The notes under the pieces were generated by a model. The model did not search any database and was not told where the DNA came from. It was given only the letters and a program-made list of their open reading frames with translations. 64,000 bases of DNA from Bacteroidetes bacterium GWF2_38_335 (GTDB taxonomy: Bacteria > Bacteroidota > Bacteroidia > Bacteroidales > GWF2-38-335). The stretch spans positions 1 to 64,000 of the forward strand of contig MEOH01000022.1 of NCBI GenBank assembly GCA_001769535.1. Reading direction: 5' to 3'. Position numbers and translations under genes: made by a program. Positions 34,631 through 43,280 of this stretch are shown here, piece by piece (position 1 is the stretch's first letter; each line of letters begins with the position of its first letter).

Positions 34631-35263
34631 TTGATAATCGCTTCGCGGATTTTGGTTCGCTGGCCAGCGAATGCCTTCGGCGATGTTTGCTATGCGAGAT
34701 TGGATTTCGGTGCGCTGCACCTTTTTTTTCGGGCTGAATATATTTCTACAGAGATTTTGGTGCGCTGCACCTAATTTTTGGCAAATACGATTTTCTACAA
34801 ACAGCATGGTGCTCTGCACATAGCCGTCAGGCTTATTTCACAACAAAATGATTATCAATTCATAACAAAGAGATCCCTCGCTGCGCCCGAGAGGACAGTT
34901 CGTGTTTTGTGTTGGGCAGGTAGGTTGGGGAAGGCGGCTTTGCCGCCTTCCCCAACCTACCTGCCCCAATTCCAAAACAACCATTGTCATCCCGAACCGC
35001 CCAAAAGCGGTGAGGGATCTCTTTGTCATAAACGATATTTAATATCGAAAAATCTTAACCTGACGGCAATGTGCGCTGCACCTTTTTTTTCCTGCGCTGA
35101 ATAGATTTCCTTGTTTTGTGTTTAGCAACGGCATGGCTAACAAACGGTGCAGCGCACCGCAACCTCTGTAGCAAATAGTTTCGAATAGGATTAAGGTACA
35201 GCGTACCGGAACCTTCCAGACGGATTTTCAATTCAAAAACAAAAGGTATTTGACAATTATGAA
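34631..35263. repeat. Large nested inverted-repeat region
   Basis: No gene is supported. Several GGTGCGCTGCACC-like palindromes occur at about 34711, 34759, 34806, 35070 and 35140-35210. A perfect 25-base hairpin lies at 34914-34966, and inverted copies of a module containing GATCCCTC...CATAA and CCTGAC-GC flank it on both sides (about 34803-34905 and 34982-35085). Confidence 0.7.
34914..34966. repeat. Perfect 25-bp hairpin
   Basis: The left arm 34914-34938 and right arm 34942-34966 are perfect reverse complements with a three-base loop (TTT). The arms begin GGGCAGGTAGG and end CCTACCTGCCC. There is no T run afterwards, so it is not a typical terminator. Confidence 0.9.
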
Positions 35264-36289
35264 TTATTTTTTTGGAACTACAGTGATTTCTTTTTCAAAA
35301 GGATAATACTTCGGTCCCTTTGGGGTATCATATTTAAAAAACCCTTTTATCATCTGTTTTCCAGATTTGTTAAAAACCTTTTTAAATGTACCCCCGTTGA
35401 ATTTGTTGTTTTCCAATTTAACCCAGTCTTTTCCCTCTTCTCCAAGCAAATGAAAGCTGTAAGGTTCAAAATCACCAACATAAATTTCATAATTGAACAT
35501 TGAAGGAGAATCAACCTCCATATTATATATCTCTGCTTTAAATTCTGTTCCTACATTGATTTCATAATCTGTTGAAATAACAACTGTTTCATATTTCTTG
35601 AAGTCCTGCCAATAATAGTTCAAAAAGGTTATGAGAAATTTTAAAATTGTGTTCTCTGCAACTCTGAGGTCTAATTGTATTTTATTTAAAATTATGATAT
35701 TTTCTAAAAGGGATTTTTCATTAAACATATCTGTTTCCCATGTTTCATTTTCAGATTTTGTGCTTAATAGCTTTTTAATGGCAAGTCTCACATCATCTCG
35801 CTCTTCACATTTTTGATACTTCTCAATTATTTTTAAAACCTGCATTTTATGCTCTTCAAGTCTTTCACTGATTTTTTCTGCTTTTCCTTCCTGGAATAAT
35901 ATTACAGTACATTCCGGGCATTGTTCTTCCTGATTCAATTTTGAATAGTCAATATAAAAATCATTCTTTAATTGAACTATTGCTTCATCATGATCTGATT
36001 CAATCAAAAGCTGTTTCTTTATTTTTGAAATGTAGCTATATGTCTCTTGAAAACTTGTTTGGATATCCATACTCAATTCGTACATTTTTGCAGTTCTATT
36101 AGCAGAAAGTAGATACTGTTTTTCAAAATCAAGATATATTGATTCATTTGATTCTTCAATTGCTCTGATGGAATTTTCTATACCTTCGTTCATCAACATC
36201 AAAGTCCGTGTTTCAGACTTTAGCTCATCCCTGTTATTGCATGCAAGAATAAAAGCAAATGATATGGCAATTAGAATTATTATTCTCAT
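35264..36289 (-). CDS. GldM-like lipoprotein
   Basis: A 341-residue lipoprotein (lipobox FILACNN near residue 17). It resembles the periplasmic part of GldM, the T9SS motor shaft protein: an N-terminal helical domain with LMNEGIENSIRAIEESNESIY near residue 32, the IILNKIQLDLRVAENTILKFL segment near residue 198, then beta domains (VVISTDYEINVGTEFKAEIY) and a GKQMIKGFF...YPFEKEITV end. True GldM has an inner-membrane helix and about 500 residues with more C-terminal domains; here the membrane helix is replaced by a lipid anchor and the C-terminal domains are missing. Function is inferred only by resemblance. Confidence 0.65.
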   Translation of the reverse strand: MRIIILIAISFAFILACNNRDELKSETRTLMLMNEGIENSIRAIEESNESIYLDFEKQYLLSANRTAKMYELSMDIQTSFQETYSYISKIKKQLLIESDHDEAIVQLKNDFYIDYSKLNQEEQCPECTVILFQEGKAEKISERLEEHKMQVLKIIEKYQKCEERDDVRLAIKKLLSTKSENETWETDMFNEKSLLENIIILNKIQLDLRVAENTILKFLITFLNYYWQDFKKYETVVISTDYEINVGTEFKAEIYNMEVDSPSMFNYEIYVGDFEPYSFHLLGEEGKDWVKLENNKFNGGTFKKVFNKSGKQMIKGFFKYDTPKGPKYYPFEKEITVVPKK

Positions 36290-36356
36290 GATAAACCTGA
36301 TTATTTATTCAAAAATAGAAATATTTTGGAAGAAAACTTCAAAAATCGTAAATCAG

Positions 36357-36397
36357 TGTTCCTTGTTCGATATTTTTTGATTTAAGAACAAGGAACA
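36357..36397. repeat. Intergenic inverted repeat
   Basis: TGTTCCTTGTTC (36357-36368) and GAACAAGGAACA (36386-36397) are perfect 12-base arms around a 17-base AT-rich loop between two - strand genes. It may act as a weak terminator for the phosphatase gene. Confidence 0.5.
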
Positions 36398-36420
36398 TCG
36401 ATTTAAGAATAACGAATAAC

Positions 36421-38556
36421 CTAAATACGCATCCCCATAACCGTAACATCATCCACCTGCTCATTCTCGCCCCGCCAGGTCTCGAAGGTTTCATCAAGGA
36501 TGTCTTTCTGCTCGCTCATGGGCAACTCCGAGATCTTCAGGAATAGCTCCCGCAGATTTTTAATCTTGAACTTTTTATTGTTTGGTCCGCCAAACTGATC
36601 CTCGTAGCCGTCGCTGAGCAGATATAAACATTCGCCCTTTTCAAGCTGTATGTCATGATTGGTAAATGGCTTCATGTCGATATGAATGGCCACCGGCTGC
36701 TTGTCGGGCTTGACCTCAACGGCATAAACTCCGTTTTCGGCCGGTTCTGAAACCGAAAATCCTTCTTTTTCAAAACGCGAAAGATCTTTGCCGGTGATAA
36801 TGAAAAGCGGGTTGTTGGCACCCGAAAACTGTAGCTTTTTTGTTTTTTTATCGAGCACACACAGCGTAATATCCATGCCGTCTTTTTGCTCGCCAGACTG
36901 TCCCTTTTGTTGCAATGCCTCAATAATTGAATCTCTCAGATGATCAAGAATTTCACTGGCTTTGGTAACTTCTTTTTTGCGAACTATCTCGTTAAGGAAA
37001 CTCACGCCGAGCATGCTCATGAAGGCACCCGGAACACCATGGCCTGTGCAGTCGGCTACGGTAAATATCAGCCAGTCGTTGATTTCTGTGGCCCAGTAAA
37101 AATCTCCGGATACAATGTCCTTGGGTTTAAACAGAATGAAATGCTCGCCCAGAATGTTGTTTGCATATTCACCCGTGGGAAGTACGGCATTCTGAATGCG
37201 TTTGGCATAAGTAATGGAATCGGTGATTTCCTTTTTCTGTTCCTCGATGTGGTCTTTCTGTTTCATGACCAGGTCGCGCTGAATGGTAATTTCGTCGCGC
37301 TGTGTTTCAATCTCATCACGTTGTGCGGTGATCTCTTCCTTCTGCTGCATGATTTCCTCGTTTCTTTTGGAAATCTCATCACGCTGGGCTTCTATTTCGC
37401 GCTTCTGTTTTTCGAGCAGTACATTGGCTTTCCGCTTCTGATTGTACCCGCGGATGACAAGCAAAGTCAAAACAATAACAAGAATAAATCCCGATATTAC
37501 AATGGTCTTGGTTTTGTTCACTTCTTCAAGAAAATCCTTTTCGGGAACGACCACGGCGATGTAAAATGATTTTTTCGGACTCAGTTTAAAATGCTTGATG
37601 CCGCACCACCAGCTTTCGCCGTCATAATTGAAATAAAACGGAGTAGCATCTTTTCTGCCGTTTTTCTTCCATTCCTTTACTGCTTCAGCAACAACCGGCG
37701 TGTGAATATCTGTGAGTGGCTTAAGAACATGGGCTTTCAATGAATCGGTATTTTTAAAAAGATCCGATCCGGGCAAACCGATAACCATTTCCGCATCATT
37801 GAAAATAAAGGCCTTGCCGTTGGGCGAAACCTCAAGGTTTATGGTAAATTTTGAAATATCCGTTAAAAGAATATCGAAGGCAATAACTTTTGTTACGATT
37901 GAATCGACTGCACAGTCCCATTTTATTGAGGCAGTAATTCCGGGATCACCGGTGGTTTTAAAAGTATAGGGATCGGTCCAGGCGGGCTGATCGTTAAATG
38001 AATTGGTGATGGCCTCGACATACCACGGTTTTCCGGTGGGAAAATTTGACGAATCGCCATCCTTGATCCATTTTTCCATCATGGTGCCCTTGAGATACTC
38101 ATCGTAGAGCCATCTGTAACGGGTAACCGGAATGTTTTTTGCCGGATCTTCGGTGATGCGGTTTTGCCAGGTGGAATCTTCCTCAAGCAGCATGTATTCA
38201 TCACCTTTTGAAGAGGCAATGAGCATGGACGAAACCTGCGGGGAGTTTTTTAAAAACGGGATAAAATAAGGGTTCAATACCTCCGAATTAATTTCACCAA
38301 AAAGTTCAGCTTTACCCCGGTCGCGGGCAATGAGCAAATTGCTGACCACCGGGTCAAAAAAATCGTGCAGCTCGGTTTCGGTTTTGGATGTGGTTCTTTT
38401 GATCAGCGAATGAGAAAGCGCATCAACGGTCTGCGAAAGATTATACAACATCACAATGAGCACGGCAATGGAAACCGGCATCACAAAAATGATGATGTTG
38501 CGCAGGTTAAACCAGCCAACCAATGTTTTTAATATGCCCAAAATTTTTTTCACCAA
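36421..38556 (-). CDS. Membrane SpoIIE-type serine phosphatase with extracytoplasmic sensor
   Basis: A 711-residue receptor. A membrane helix at about residues 20-39 is followed by a double-Cache-like periplasmic sensor (about 45-345; WYVEAITNSFNDQPAWTDPY near 188), a second helix (about 349-368), a long coiled coil of repeated QRDEI-type heptads (about 375-450) and a PP2C-like SpoIIE phosphatase domain (from about 478) with VSGDFYWA, VADCTGHGVPGAFMSMLG and the final EQVDDVTVMGMRI metal-binding aspartates. Such proteins turn an external ligand into dephosphorylation of an anti-sigma-factor antagonist or other target. No partner is adjacent. Confidence 0.9.
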   Translation of the reverse strand: MVKKILGILKTLVGWFNLRNIIIFVMPVSIAVLIVMLYNLSQTVDALSHSLIKRTTSKTETELHDFFDPVVSNLLIARDRGKAELFGEINSEVLNPYFIPFLKNSPQVSSMLIASSKGDEYMLLEEDSTWQNRITEDPAKNIPVTRYRWLYDEYLKGTMMEKWIKDGDSSNFPTGKPWYVEAITNSFNDQPAWTDPYTFKTTGDPGITASIKWDCAVDSIVTKVIAFDILLTDISKFTINLEVSPNGKAFIFNDAEMVIGLPGSDLFKNTDSLKAHVLKPLTDIHTPVVAEAVKEWKKNGRKDATPFYFNYDGESWWCGIKHFKLSPKKSFYIAVVVPEKDFLEEVNKTKTIVISGFILVIVLTLLVIRGYNQKRKANVLLEKQKREIEAQRDEISKRNEEIMQQKEEITAQRDEIETQRDEITIQRDLVMKQKDHIEEQKKEITDSITYAKRIQNAVLPTGEYANNILGEHFILFKPKDIVSGDFYWATEINDWLIFTVADCTGHGVPGAFMSMLGVSFLNEIVRKKEVTKASEILDHLRDSIIEALQQKGQSGEQKDGMDITLCVLDKKTKKLQFSGANNPLFIITGKDLSRFEKEGFSVSEPAENGVYAVEVKPDKQPVAIHIDMKPFTNHDIQLEKGECLYLLSDGYEDQFGGPNNKKFKIKNLRELFLKISELPMSEQKDILDETFETWRGENEQVDDVTVMGMRI

Positions 38557-38623
38557 TGTTATTTAATCGCAGAAAGATAATCAAAAGATCATAAATTCAT
38601 AATATCCCTTTACAAAATTTGTA

Positions 38624-38698
38624 TCCCCGTAGAGACGCAACATATTGCGTCTCCGTTTTAAAATGCTGATGCATTATAAAACACATCAGCATTTTAAA
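38624..38698. terminator. Two hairpins after rnhB operon
   Basis: GTAGAGACGCAA-CATA-TTGCGTCTC at about 38626-38652 is followed by TTTTAAAATGCTGATG and CATCAGCATTTTAAAA arms (38656-38698). The second hairpin with its A/T flanks could terminate the - strand rnhB transcript. A lone CCCCGGCTTTCAAGCCGGGG hairpin follows at about 38745-38764. Confidence 0.5.
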
Positions 38699-38766
38699 AC
38701 GCACGCGCATTTTTTAACCCATGTGCCGTCCAACATTAATATAACCCCGGCTTTCAAGCCGGGGAC

Positions 38767-39378
38767 CTAAAACTCAAAACTCAATTGCATGCTCTTCAAA
38801 TGAAATGTTTTACGGTGATATTTGCAATACCCGTGTTTCATGATAGCCTCCACATGGTCCTTGGTGGGATAACCCTTATTTTTTTTCCAATTATACTGCG
38901 GAAACTCTTCGTGCAGGGCGATCATAAAATCATCACGGTAAGTCTTGGCCAGTATTGATGCCGCTGCAATGGACATCATTTTGCCATCGCCTTTAACAAT
39001 GCATTCGTGGGGAATATTTTTATAGGGCTTGAATTTATTCCCGTCAATCAGCAAATAGGCTGGTTTCTTTTTTAGTTTGTCAACGGCTCTGTGCATGCCG
39101 GTGATTGAGGCGTTCAGAATATTGATTTTGTCAATTTCGTTGTTATCGAGCATGGCAACTGCAAACGCAAGGGCGTCGCGCTCGATCATTTCCCTGAGTT
39201 CATATCTTTTTTTCTCACTGAGTTTTTTGGAATCATCCAGCAATTCATTCTTATAGTTCTTCGGAAGAATCACCGCCGCCGCAAAAACCGGTCCGGCCAG
39301 ACAACCCCGTCCGGCCTCATCGCACCCCGCTTCCACGCGGCCTTTTTTCAGATACGGGAGAAGCTTGTTTTTTGTCAT
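38767..39378 (-). CDS. rnhB: Ribonuclease HII
   Basis: A 203-residue enzyme with the RNase HII signature AGCDEAGRGCLAGP at residues 17-30 (catalytic Asp20 and Glu21), LLIDGNKF near residue 107 and ASILAKTYRD near residue 140. It removes ribonucleotides and RNA from RNA-DNA hybrids. Its ATG overlaps the stop of the glycosyltransferase gene by four bases, so it belongs to the tadA-glycosyltransferase-rnhB transcript. Confidence 0.95.
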   Translation of the reverse strand: MTKNKLLPYLKKGRVEAGCDEAGRGCLAGPVFAAAVILPKNYKNELLDDSKKLSEKKRYELREMIERDALAFAVAMLDNNEIDKINILNASITGMHRAVDKLKKKPAYLLIDGNKFKPYKNIPHECIVKGDGKMMSIAAASILAKTYRDDFMIALHEEFPQYNWKKNKGYPTKDHVEAIMKHGYCKYHRKTFHLKSMQLSFEF

Positions 39379-40502
39379 TGCCCAAGTGTTTTCTCAACGG
39401 AGTTCCATAGGTTTTCTGCCGATTTATCCCAGGAAAATTTCTGTCTTTGTACGATTGATTTCTCAATGAGTGTTTTTCTCAGCTTTTCATCCTTATACAT
39501 TTTTATCATGGCGTCTCTGATCGAATCCACTGAAAATGGATCCGTAAGCAGGGCCGCATCTCCCGCTACCTCGGGCATCGAAGTAACATTTGAAGTGATA
39601 ACCGGCACGTCGCAGTTCATGGCTTCGATGATTGGAATTCCAAAACCCTCAAAATACGGAACAAAGGTCAGGGCCAGGGCTGAGCCGACTACTTGCCTTA
39701 GGTCGGCCGGACTTAGTCTTCCGGTGAAAATCACATCGTTCCTGAATTTCATGCTGTTATAAACACTGTTGATGTCAGTTGTTTTAAACATTTTTTCGCC
39801 CACAATGACCATTTTTACACCACAGTTGGTTTCTTCTCTGAATGCATCATAAGCCTGTAAAAGTCGGGACACATTTTTTCGCGGATGAAGCGCACCAACA
39901 AACACAAAATATTGTTCTCCATTGGTCCGGGCATTTCTAACAGCTTCTATTTCCTCTGCCGAAAGCGGCTTGTACATTTCATTGCAGCCATTGTACACCA
40001 CATCGATTTTGTCAAGCGGAATGGAAAAACTTTTTGAAATATCCTGTTTCGAATATTCCGAAACGGTGGCAATGCGGGTGGCTTTGGCGGCAAATTTCGG
40101 AAAGTATTTATTGTAATAATTTGATGTTGAAGCTGGTAAATCCTGTGGATAATGAACGAAATTTATGTCGTGTATTACCGGTAACGATTTCACTTTTGTT
40201 CTGAGTGAAAGATATCCGTCGGGAGAAAGAAACAGGTCTGGCTTGTGTTTTTTAAAAACAATGGGAAGGGAATAGTCAAACCATATTTTCCACAAAAGCG
40301 GGTGACGTGTTTGCGGGGGAATGACAACCGGACTGATGTTGTCAGAAAAAATAAATTCCTGATCGGGCTTTCGGTCAAAAATAAAAACAAACTTGTGTTC
40401 TTTGTGGTTTTGGGTAATTCTTTTTAATGTTTCACAGGTAAACCAACCGATTCCTTCGAGTTTACCTTTTATTAAAAGCCGTGTATTGACCGCAATAACC
40501 AT
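39375..40502 (-). CDS. Glycosyltransferase family 4/1
   Basis: The ATG at 40502 gives 375 residues (an earlier in-frame ATG would overlap tadA). It is a GT-B fold enzyme: an N-terminal acceptor domain starting MVIAVNTRLL, the linker FVGALHPRKNVSRLL near residue 200, and a C-terminal nucleotide-sugar domain with PYFEGFGIPIIEAMNCDVPVI near residue 285, whose glutamates are the E-x7-E motif of family 4. It probably transfers a sugar for cell-surface polysaccharide or glycan synthesis. Substrate unknown. It begins right after tadA. Confidence 0.9.
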   Translation of the reverse strand: MVIAVNTRLLIKGKLEGIGWFTCETLKRITQNHKEHKFVFIFDRKPDQEFIFSDNISPVVIPPQTRHPLLWKIWFDYSLPIVFKKHKPDLFLSPDGYLSLRTKVKSLPVIHDINFVHYPQDLPASTSNYYNKYFPKFAAKATRIATVSEYSKQDISKSFSIPLDKIDVVYNGCNEMYKPLSAEEIEAVRNARTNGEQYFVFVGALHPRKNVSRLLQAYDAFREETNCGVKMVIVGEKMFKTTDINSVYNSMKFRNDVIFTGRLSPADLRQVVGSALALTFVPYFEGFGIPIIEAMNCDVPVITSNVTSMPEVAGDAALLTDPFSVDSIRDAMIKMYKDEKLRKTLIEKSIVQRQKFSWDKSAENLWNSVEKTLGQ

Positions 40503-40503
40503 T

Positions 40504-40938
40504 TTAATTTCTTTTTTTCTGAAAAAATTCTTTGAGGATGGTGGCACATTCCTGTTCCATCACACCTCCTGTGATTTCTGTTTTTGGATGCAATATTTCT
40601 TTGCCTGTCAGATGAAATCCCCTTTTTTCATCACGTGCTCCGTAAACAATTCTTTTTAATTGTGTCCAATACGATGCTCCGGCACACATCACACAGGGCT
40701 CGAGGGTAACGTACAAAGTGCATTCATCGAGGTATTTGCCGCCCAGAAAATTTGCTGCTGCCGTAAACGCCTGCATTTCGGCATGGGCCGTAACATCATT
40801 TAGTTGCTCGGTCAGGTTATGCGCCCGTGAAATAATTCGTCCGTTGCAAACAATCACAGCACCCACCGGCACCTCATCCTTTTCGAATGCCTGTCGCGCC
40901 TGTTCCAGTGCCTGTTTCATGTATAAAATATCATCCAT
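40504..40938 (-). CDS. tadA: tRNA-specific adenosine deaminase
   Basis: A 144-residue zinc deaminase with the catalytic HAEMQAF at residues 52-58 (His52 ligand, Glu54 proton shuttle) and zinc cysteines in PCVMCAGA (Cys82, Cys85). It converts adenosine 34 of tRNA-Arg(ACG) to inosine. The length and the VPVGAVIV strand fit TadA rather than guanine or cytosine deaminases. Head of a three-gene transcript with a glycosyltransferase and rnhB; its upstream region holds a 7-base tandem array. Confidence 0.92.
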   Translation of the reverse strand: MDDILYMKQALEQARQAFEKDEVPVGAVIVCNGRIISRAHNLTEQLNDVTAHAEMQAFTAAANFLGGKYLDECTLYVTLEPCVMCAGASYWTQLKRIVYGARDEKRGFHLTGKEILHPKTEITGGVMEQECATILKEFFQKKRN

Positions 40939-41339
40939 TTTTCAAAATAATAGTCTGAAGTCCAAAGTCCAAAGTCTGAAGTCCAAAGTTCAAAGTCCGA
41001 AGTCCGAAGTCGGAAGTCGGAAGTTGTCATTGCTTCGCTGCTCTTCCAAGTCTCCCGACTTGGAAGTGTCTCCCTACTTTAGCTCACTTTATACTTCCTC
41101 CTCCATTTCCGCCGGAACTGTATTTTTGGTCCTAAAAACTTTACGGCCGGCGGTGTTTTTATCACCTTTTTAACCCCGGCCTTTAGCCGGAGCTGAATTA
41201 AACTGGCCCTTTTAACCTTCAAAGCTTTAGCAAAGATGGTCCGGGCCGTGTGTTCCATAAGTTTAATATAGTCAGTCAACCCCAAACCAGAAACCCCAAA
41301 CCCAAACCCAACCCCCCATCAACTTTTCCCAAAAATATA
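40939..41339. repeat. Non-coding gap: AGTC array and hairpin module M3
   Basis: Ten 7-base AGTCCRA-type units lie at 40952-41021, just upstream of tadA. Module M3 is at about 41105-41191 in reverse orientation (TTTCCGCCGGAA...GGCCGGCGGT, then CCCCGGCCTTTAGCCGG). A run of A and C (CCCAAACC-like) precedes the aspS promoter. Confidence 0.7.
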
Positions 41340-41347
41340 TATCTTTG
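41340..41347 (+). promoter_or_regulatory. Possible aspS promoter -7 box
   Basis: TATCTTTG matches the Bacteroidota TAnnTTTG element, 62 bases before the aspS ATG. The -33 box is not evident. Confidence 0.4.
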
Positions 41348-41409
41348 CCCCGCAATTCAGGTTGCAAAGTAAAAAAAAAACAAGCATTTTTCACTATAAA
41401 TTTAAAAGT

Positions 41410-43164
41410 ATGTACAGAACCAATAACTGCGGCGAATTAAGAATAGAACATGTCGGACGTGAAATAGTACTCAGCGGATGGGTTCAGAAAATCAGGGATA
41501 AGGGATTTATGATGTGGATTGACCTTCGCGACAGGTACGGAATTACTCAGTTAATTTTTGATGAAACATATACTCCGAAAGAGCTTATGGAAAAAGCCCG
41601 TGGCTGTGGTCGCGAATTTGTAATCAAAGCAACCGGAACAGTGGTTGAAAGATCTTCTAAAAATCCGAATATTCCTACCGGCGATATTGAAATTAAGGTA
41701 ACTGAACTTGAAATTCTCAATAAATCTGAAGTTCCGCCTTTTACCATCGAAGACGAAACCGACGGTGGCGATGAGCTCAGAATGAAATACCGTTATCTGG
41801 ATTTGCGCAGAAACCCGGTGAAAAAGGGAATTTTGCTGCGACATAAAATGGCCCAGGAGGTAAGAAAATATCTGGACGGACAGGGATTCGTTGAAGTTGA
41901 AACTCCCGTACTCATCAAATCAACTCCCGAAGGTGCCAGGGATTTTGTGGTGCCTTCAAGGGTTCACCCGGGCGAATTTTATGCGCTGCCCCAGTCTCCC
42001 CAAACCTTCAAACAGCTTTTGATGGTTGCCGGTTATGACCGCTATTTTCAGATTGTAAAATGCTTCAGGGACGAAGACCTGCGCGCCGACCGTCAGCCCG
42101 AATTTACACAAATTGACTGTGAAATGGCTTTCGTTGAAAGGGAAGACATTTTAAATACTTTCGAAGGTCTTGCCAAACACATGTTTAAAACAATTAAAAA
42201 TGTTGAATTCCAAGGCGATTTTCCAAGAATGTCCTATCAGAAAGCCATGGAACTGTATGGCTCCGACAAGCCGGATATCCGCTTCGACATGCATTTTAAT
42301 GACCTCACTGAAACTGTAAAAGGTAAGAATTTCCCGGTTTTTGACAGTGCCGAATTTATCGCAGGGATCTGCGCCAAAGGATGCGGTGAATATACCAGAA
42401 AACAACTCGACGAACTTGTATTGTTTGTGCAGAAACCTCAAATTGGATCGAAAGGACTTGTTTACGTTAAATGCAATGAAGATGGGACTTTCAAATCAAC
42501 TGTAGATAAATTTTATAATAATGATGACCTGAAAATCTGGGCACAGAAAATGAACGCTGCCCCGGGTGACCTGCTGTTGGTTTTAGCCGGAACAAAAAAG
42601 CAAACCACCAGTGCGCTTTGTGAGCTCAGACTGGAAATGGGCGAAAGACTCGGACTCAGGGATAAAAATAAATTCTGCCCGCTTTGGGTAGTTGATTTTC
42701 CTTTGCTGGAATGGGATGAAGAGTCAAAAAGATTTTTTGCCATGCACCATCCCTTTACTTCACCGGTGAAAGAAGATATTGGCCTGTTTGAAACCAATCC
42801 GGGGGACATCCGTGCCAACGCTTATGATTTTGTGGTAAATGGCGTTGAAGTTGGTGGCGGCTCTATCAGAATCCACGACGAAAAACTTCAGTCAACCATG
42901 TTTAAAACCCTCGGGTTTACTCCCGAAGAAGCACAGGCACAGTTTGGCTTCCTGCTGAACGCATTTAAATATGGTGCGCCTCCCCATGGTGGAATTGCAT
43001 TCGGTTTTGATCGCTGGACAGCCATGTTTGCCGGAAATGATACCATCCGCGACGTGATTGCTTTTCCCAAAAACAATGCAGCTAAAGATGTGATGATCGA
43101 TTCACCCGCAACCATTTCAAATGAACAATTGAAAGAATTAAGTATAAAAATTGACCAAAAATAA
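41410..43164 (+). CDS. aspS: Aspartate-tRNA ligase
   Basis: The ATG at 41410 gives 584 residues, the normal bacterial length; an earlier in-frame ATG adds 16 residues that are not conserved. The anticodon-binding OB fold is at the N-terminus ([10 protein letters not shown]...[11 protein letters not shown]), class II motif 2 is [18 protein letters not shown] near residue 217, the bacterial GAD insertion lies at about 295-415, and motif 3 is GIAFGFDRW near residue 530. It charges tRNA-Asp (and tRNA-Asn in organisms with the amidotransferase route). Confidence 0.97.
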   Translation: MYRTNNCGELRIEHVGREIVLSGWVQKIRDKGFMMWIDLRDRYGITQLIFDETYTPKELMEKARGCGREFVIKATGTVVERSSKNPNIPTGDIEIKVTELEILNKSEVPPFTIEDETDGGDELRMKYRYLDLRRNPVKKGILLRHKMAQEVRKYLDGQGFVEVETPVLIKSTPEGARDFVVPSRVHPGEFYALPQSPQTFKQLLMVAGYDRYFQIVKCFRDEDLRADRQPEFTQIDCEMAFVEREDILNTFEGLAKHMFKTIKNVEFQGDFPRMSYQKAMELYGSDKPDIRFDMHFNDLTETVKGKNFPVFDSAEFIAGICAKGCGEYTRKQLDELVLFVQKPQIGSKGLVYVKCNEDGTFKSTVDKFYNNDDLKIWAQKMNAAPGDLLLVLAGTKKQTTSALCELRLEMGERLGLRDKNKFCPLWVVDFPLLEWDEESKRFFAMHHPFTSPVKEDIGLFETNPGDIRANAYDFVVNGVEVGGGSIRIHDEKLQSTMFKTLGFTPEEAQAQFGFLLNAFKYGAPPHGGIAFGFDRWTAMFAGNDTIRDVIAFPKNNAAKDVMIDSPATISNEQLKELSIKIDQK

Positions 43165-43218
43165 GATGTTTTTATTTACTGATATTTTTAATTTAAGTTA
43201 ATCATTCTAAAAATAATA

Positions 43219-43250
43219 AAAAGCTTAGCATTGTGCTAAGCTTTTTTTTT
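43219..43250 (+). terminator. aspS terminator
   Basis: AAAAGCTTAGCA-TTG-TGCTAAGCTTTT followed by a T run; perfect 12-base stem between aspS and sppA. Confidence 0.9.
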
Positions 43251-43280
43251 GTAATTTCATCCCATAAAACAGAACAAACC

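Noticed and set aside
34838-35029. Short frames with a CHPE/SGEGSL-type peptide near 34980
   Set aside because: This is the usual translation of the GTCATCCCGAAC...GAGGGATC repeat and not a gene.
40952-41021. Possible CRISPR array
   Set aside because: The units are seven bases long and contiguous, with no spacers, and no cas genes are present in the window.
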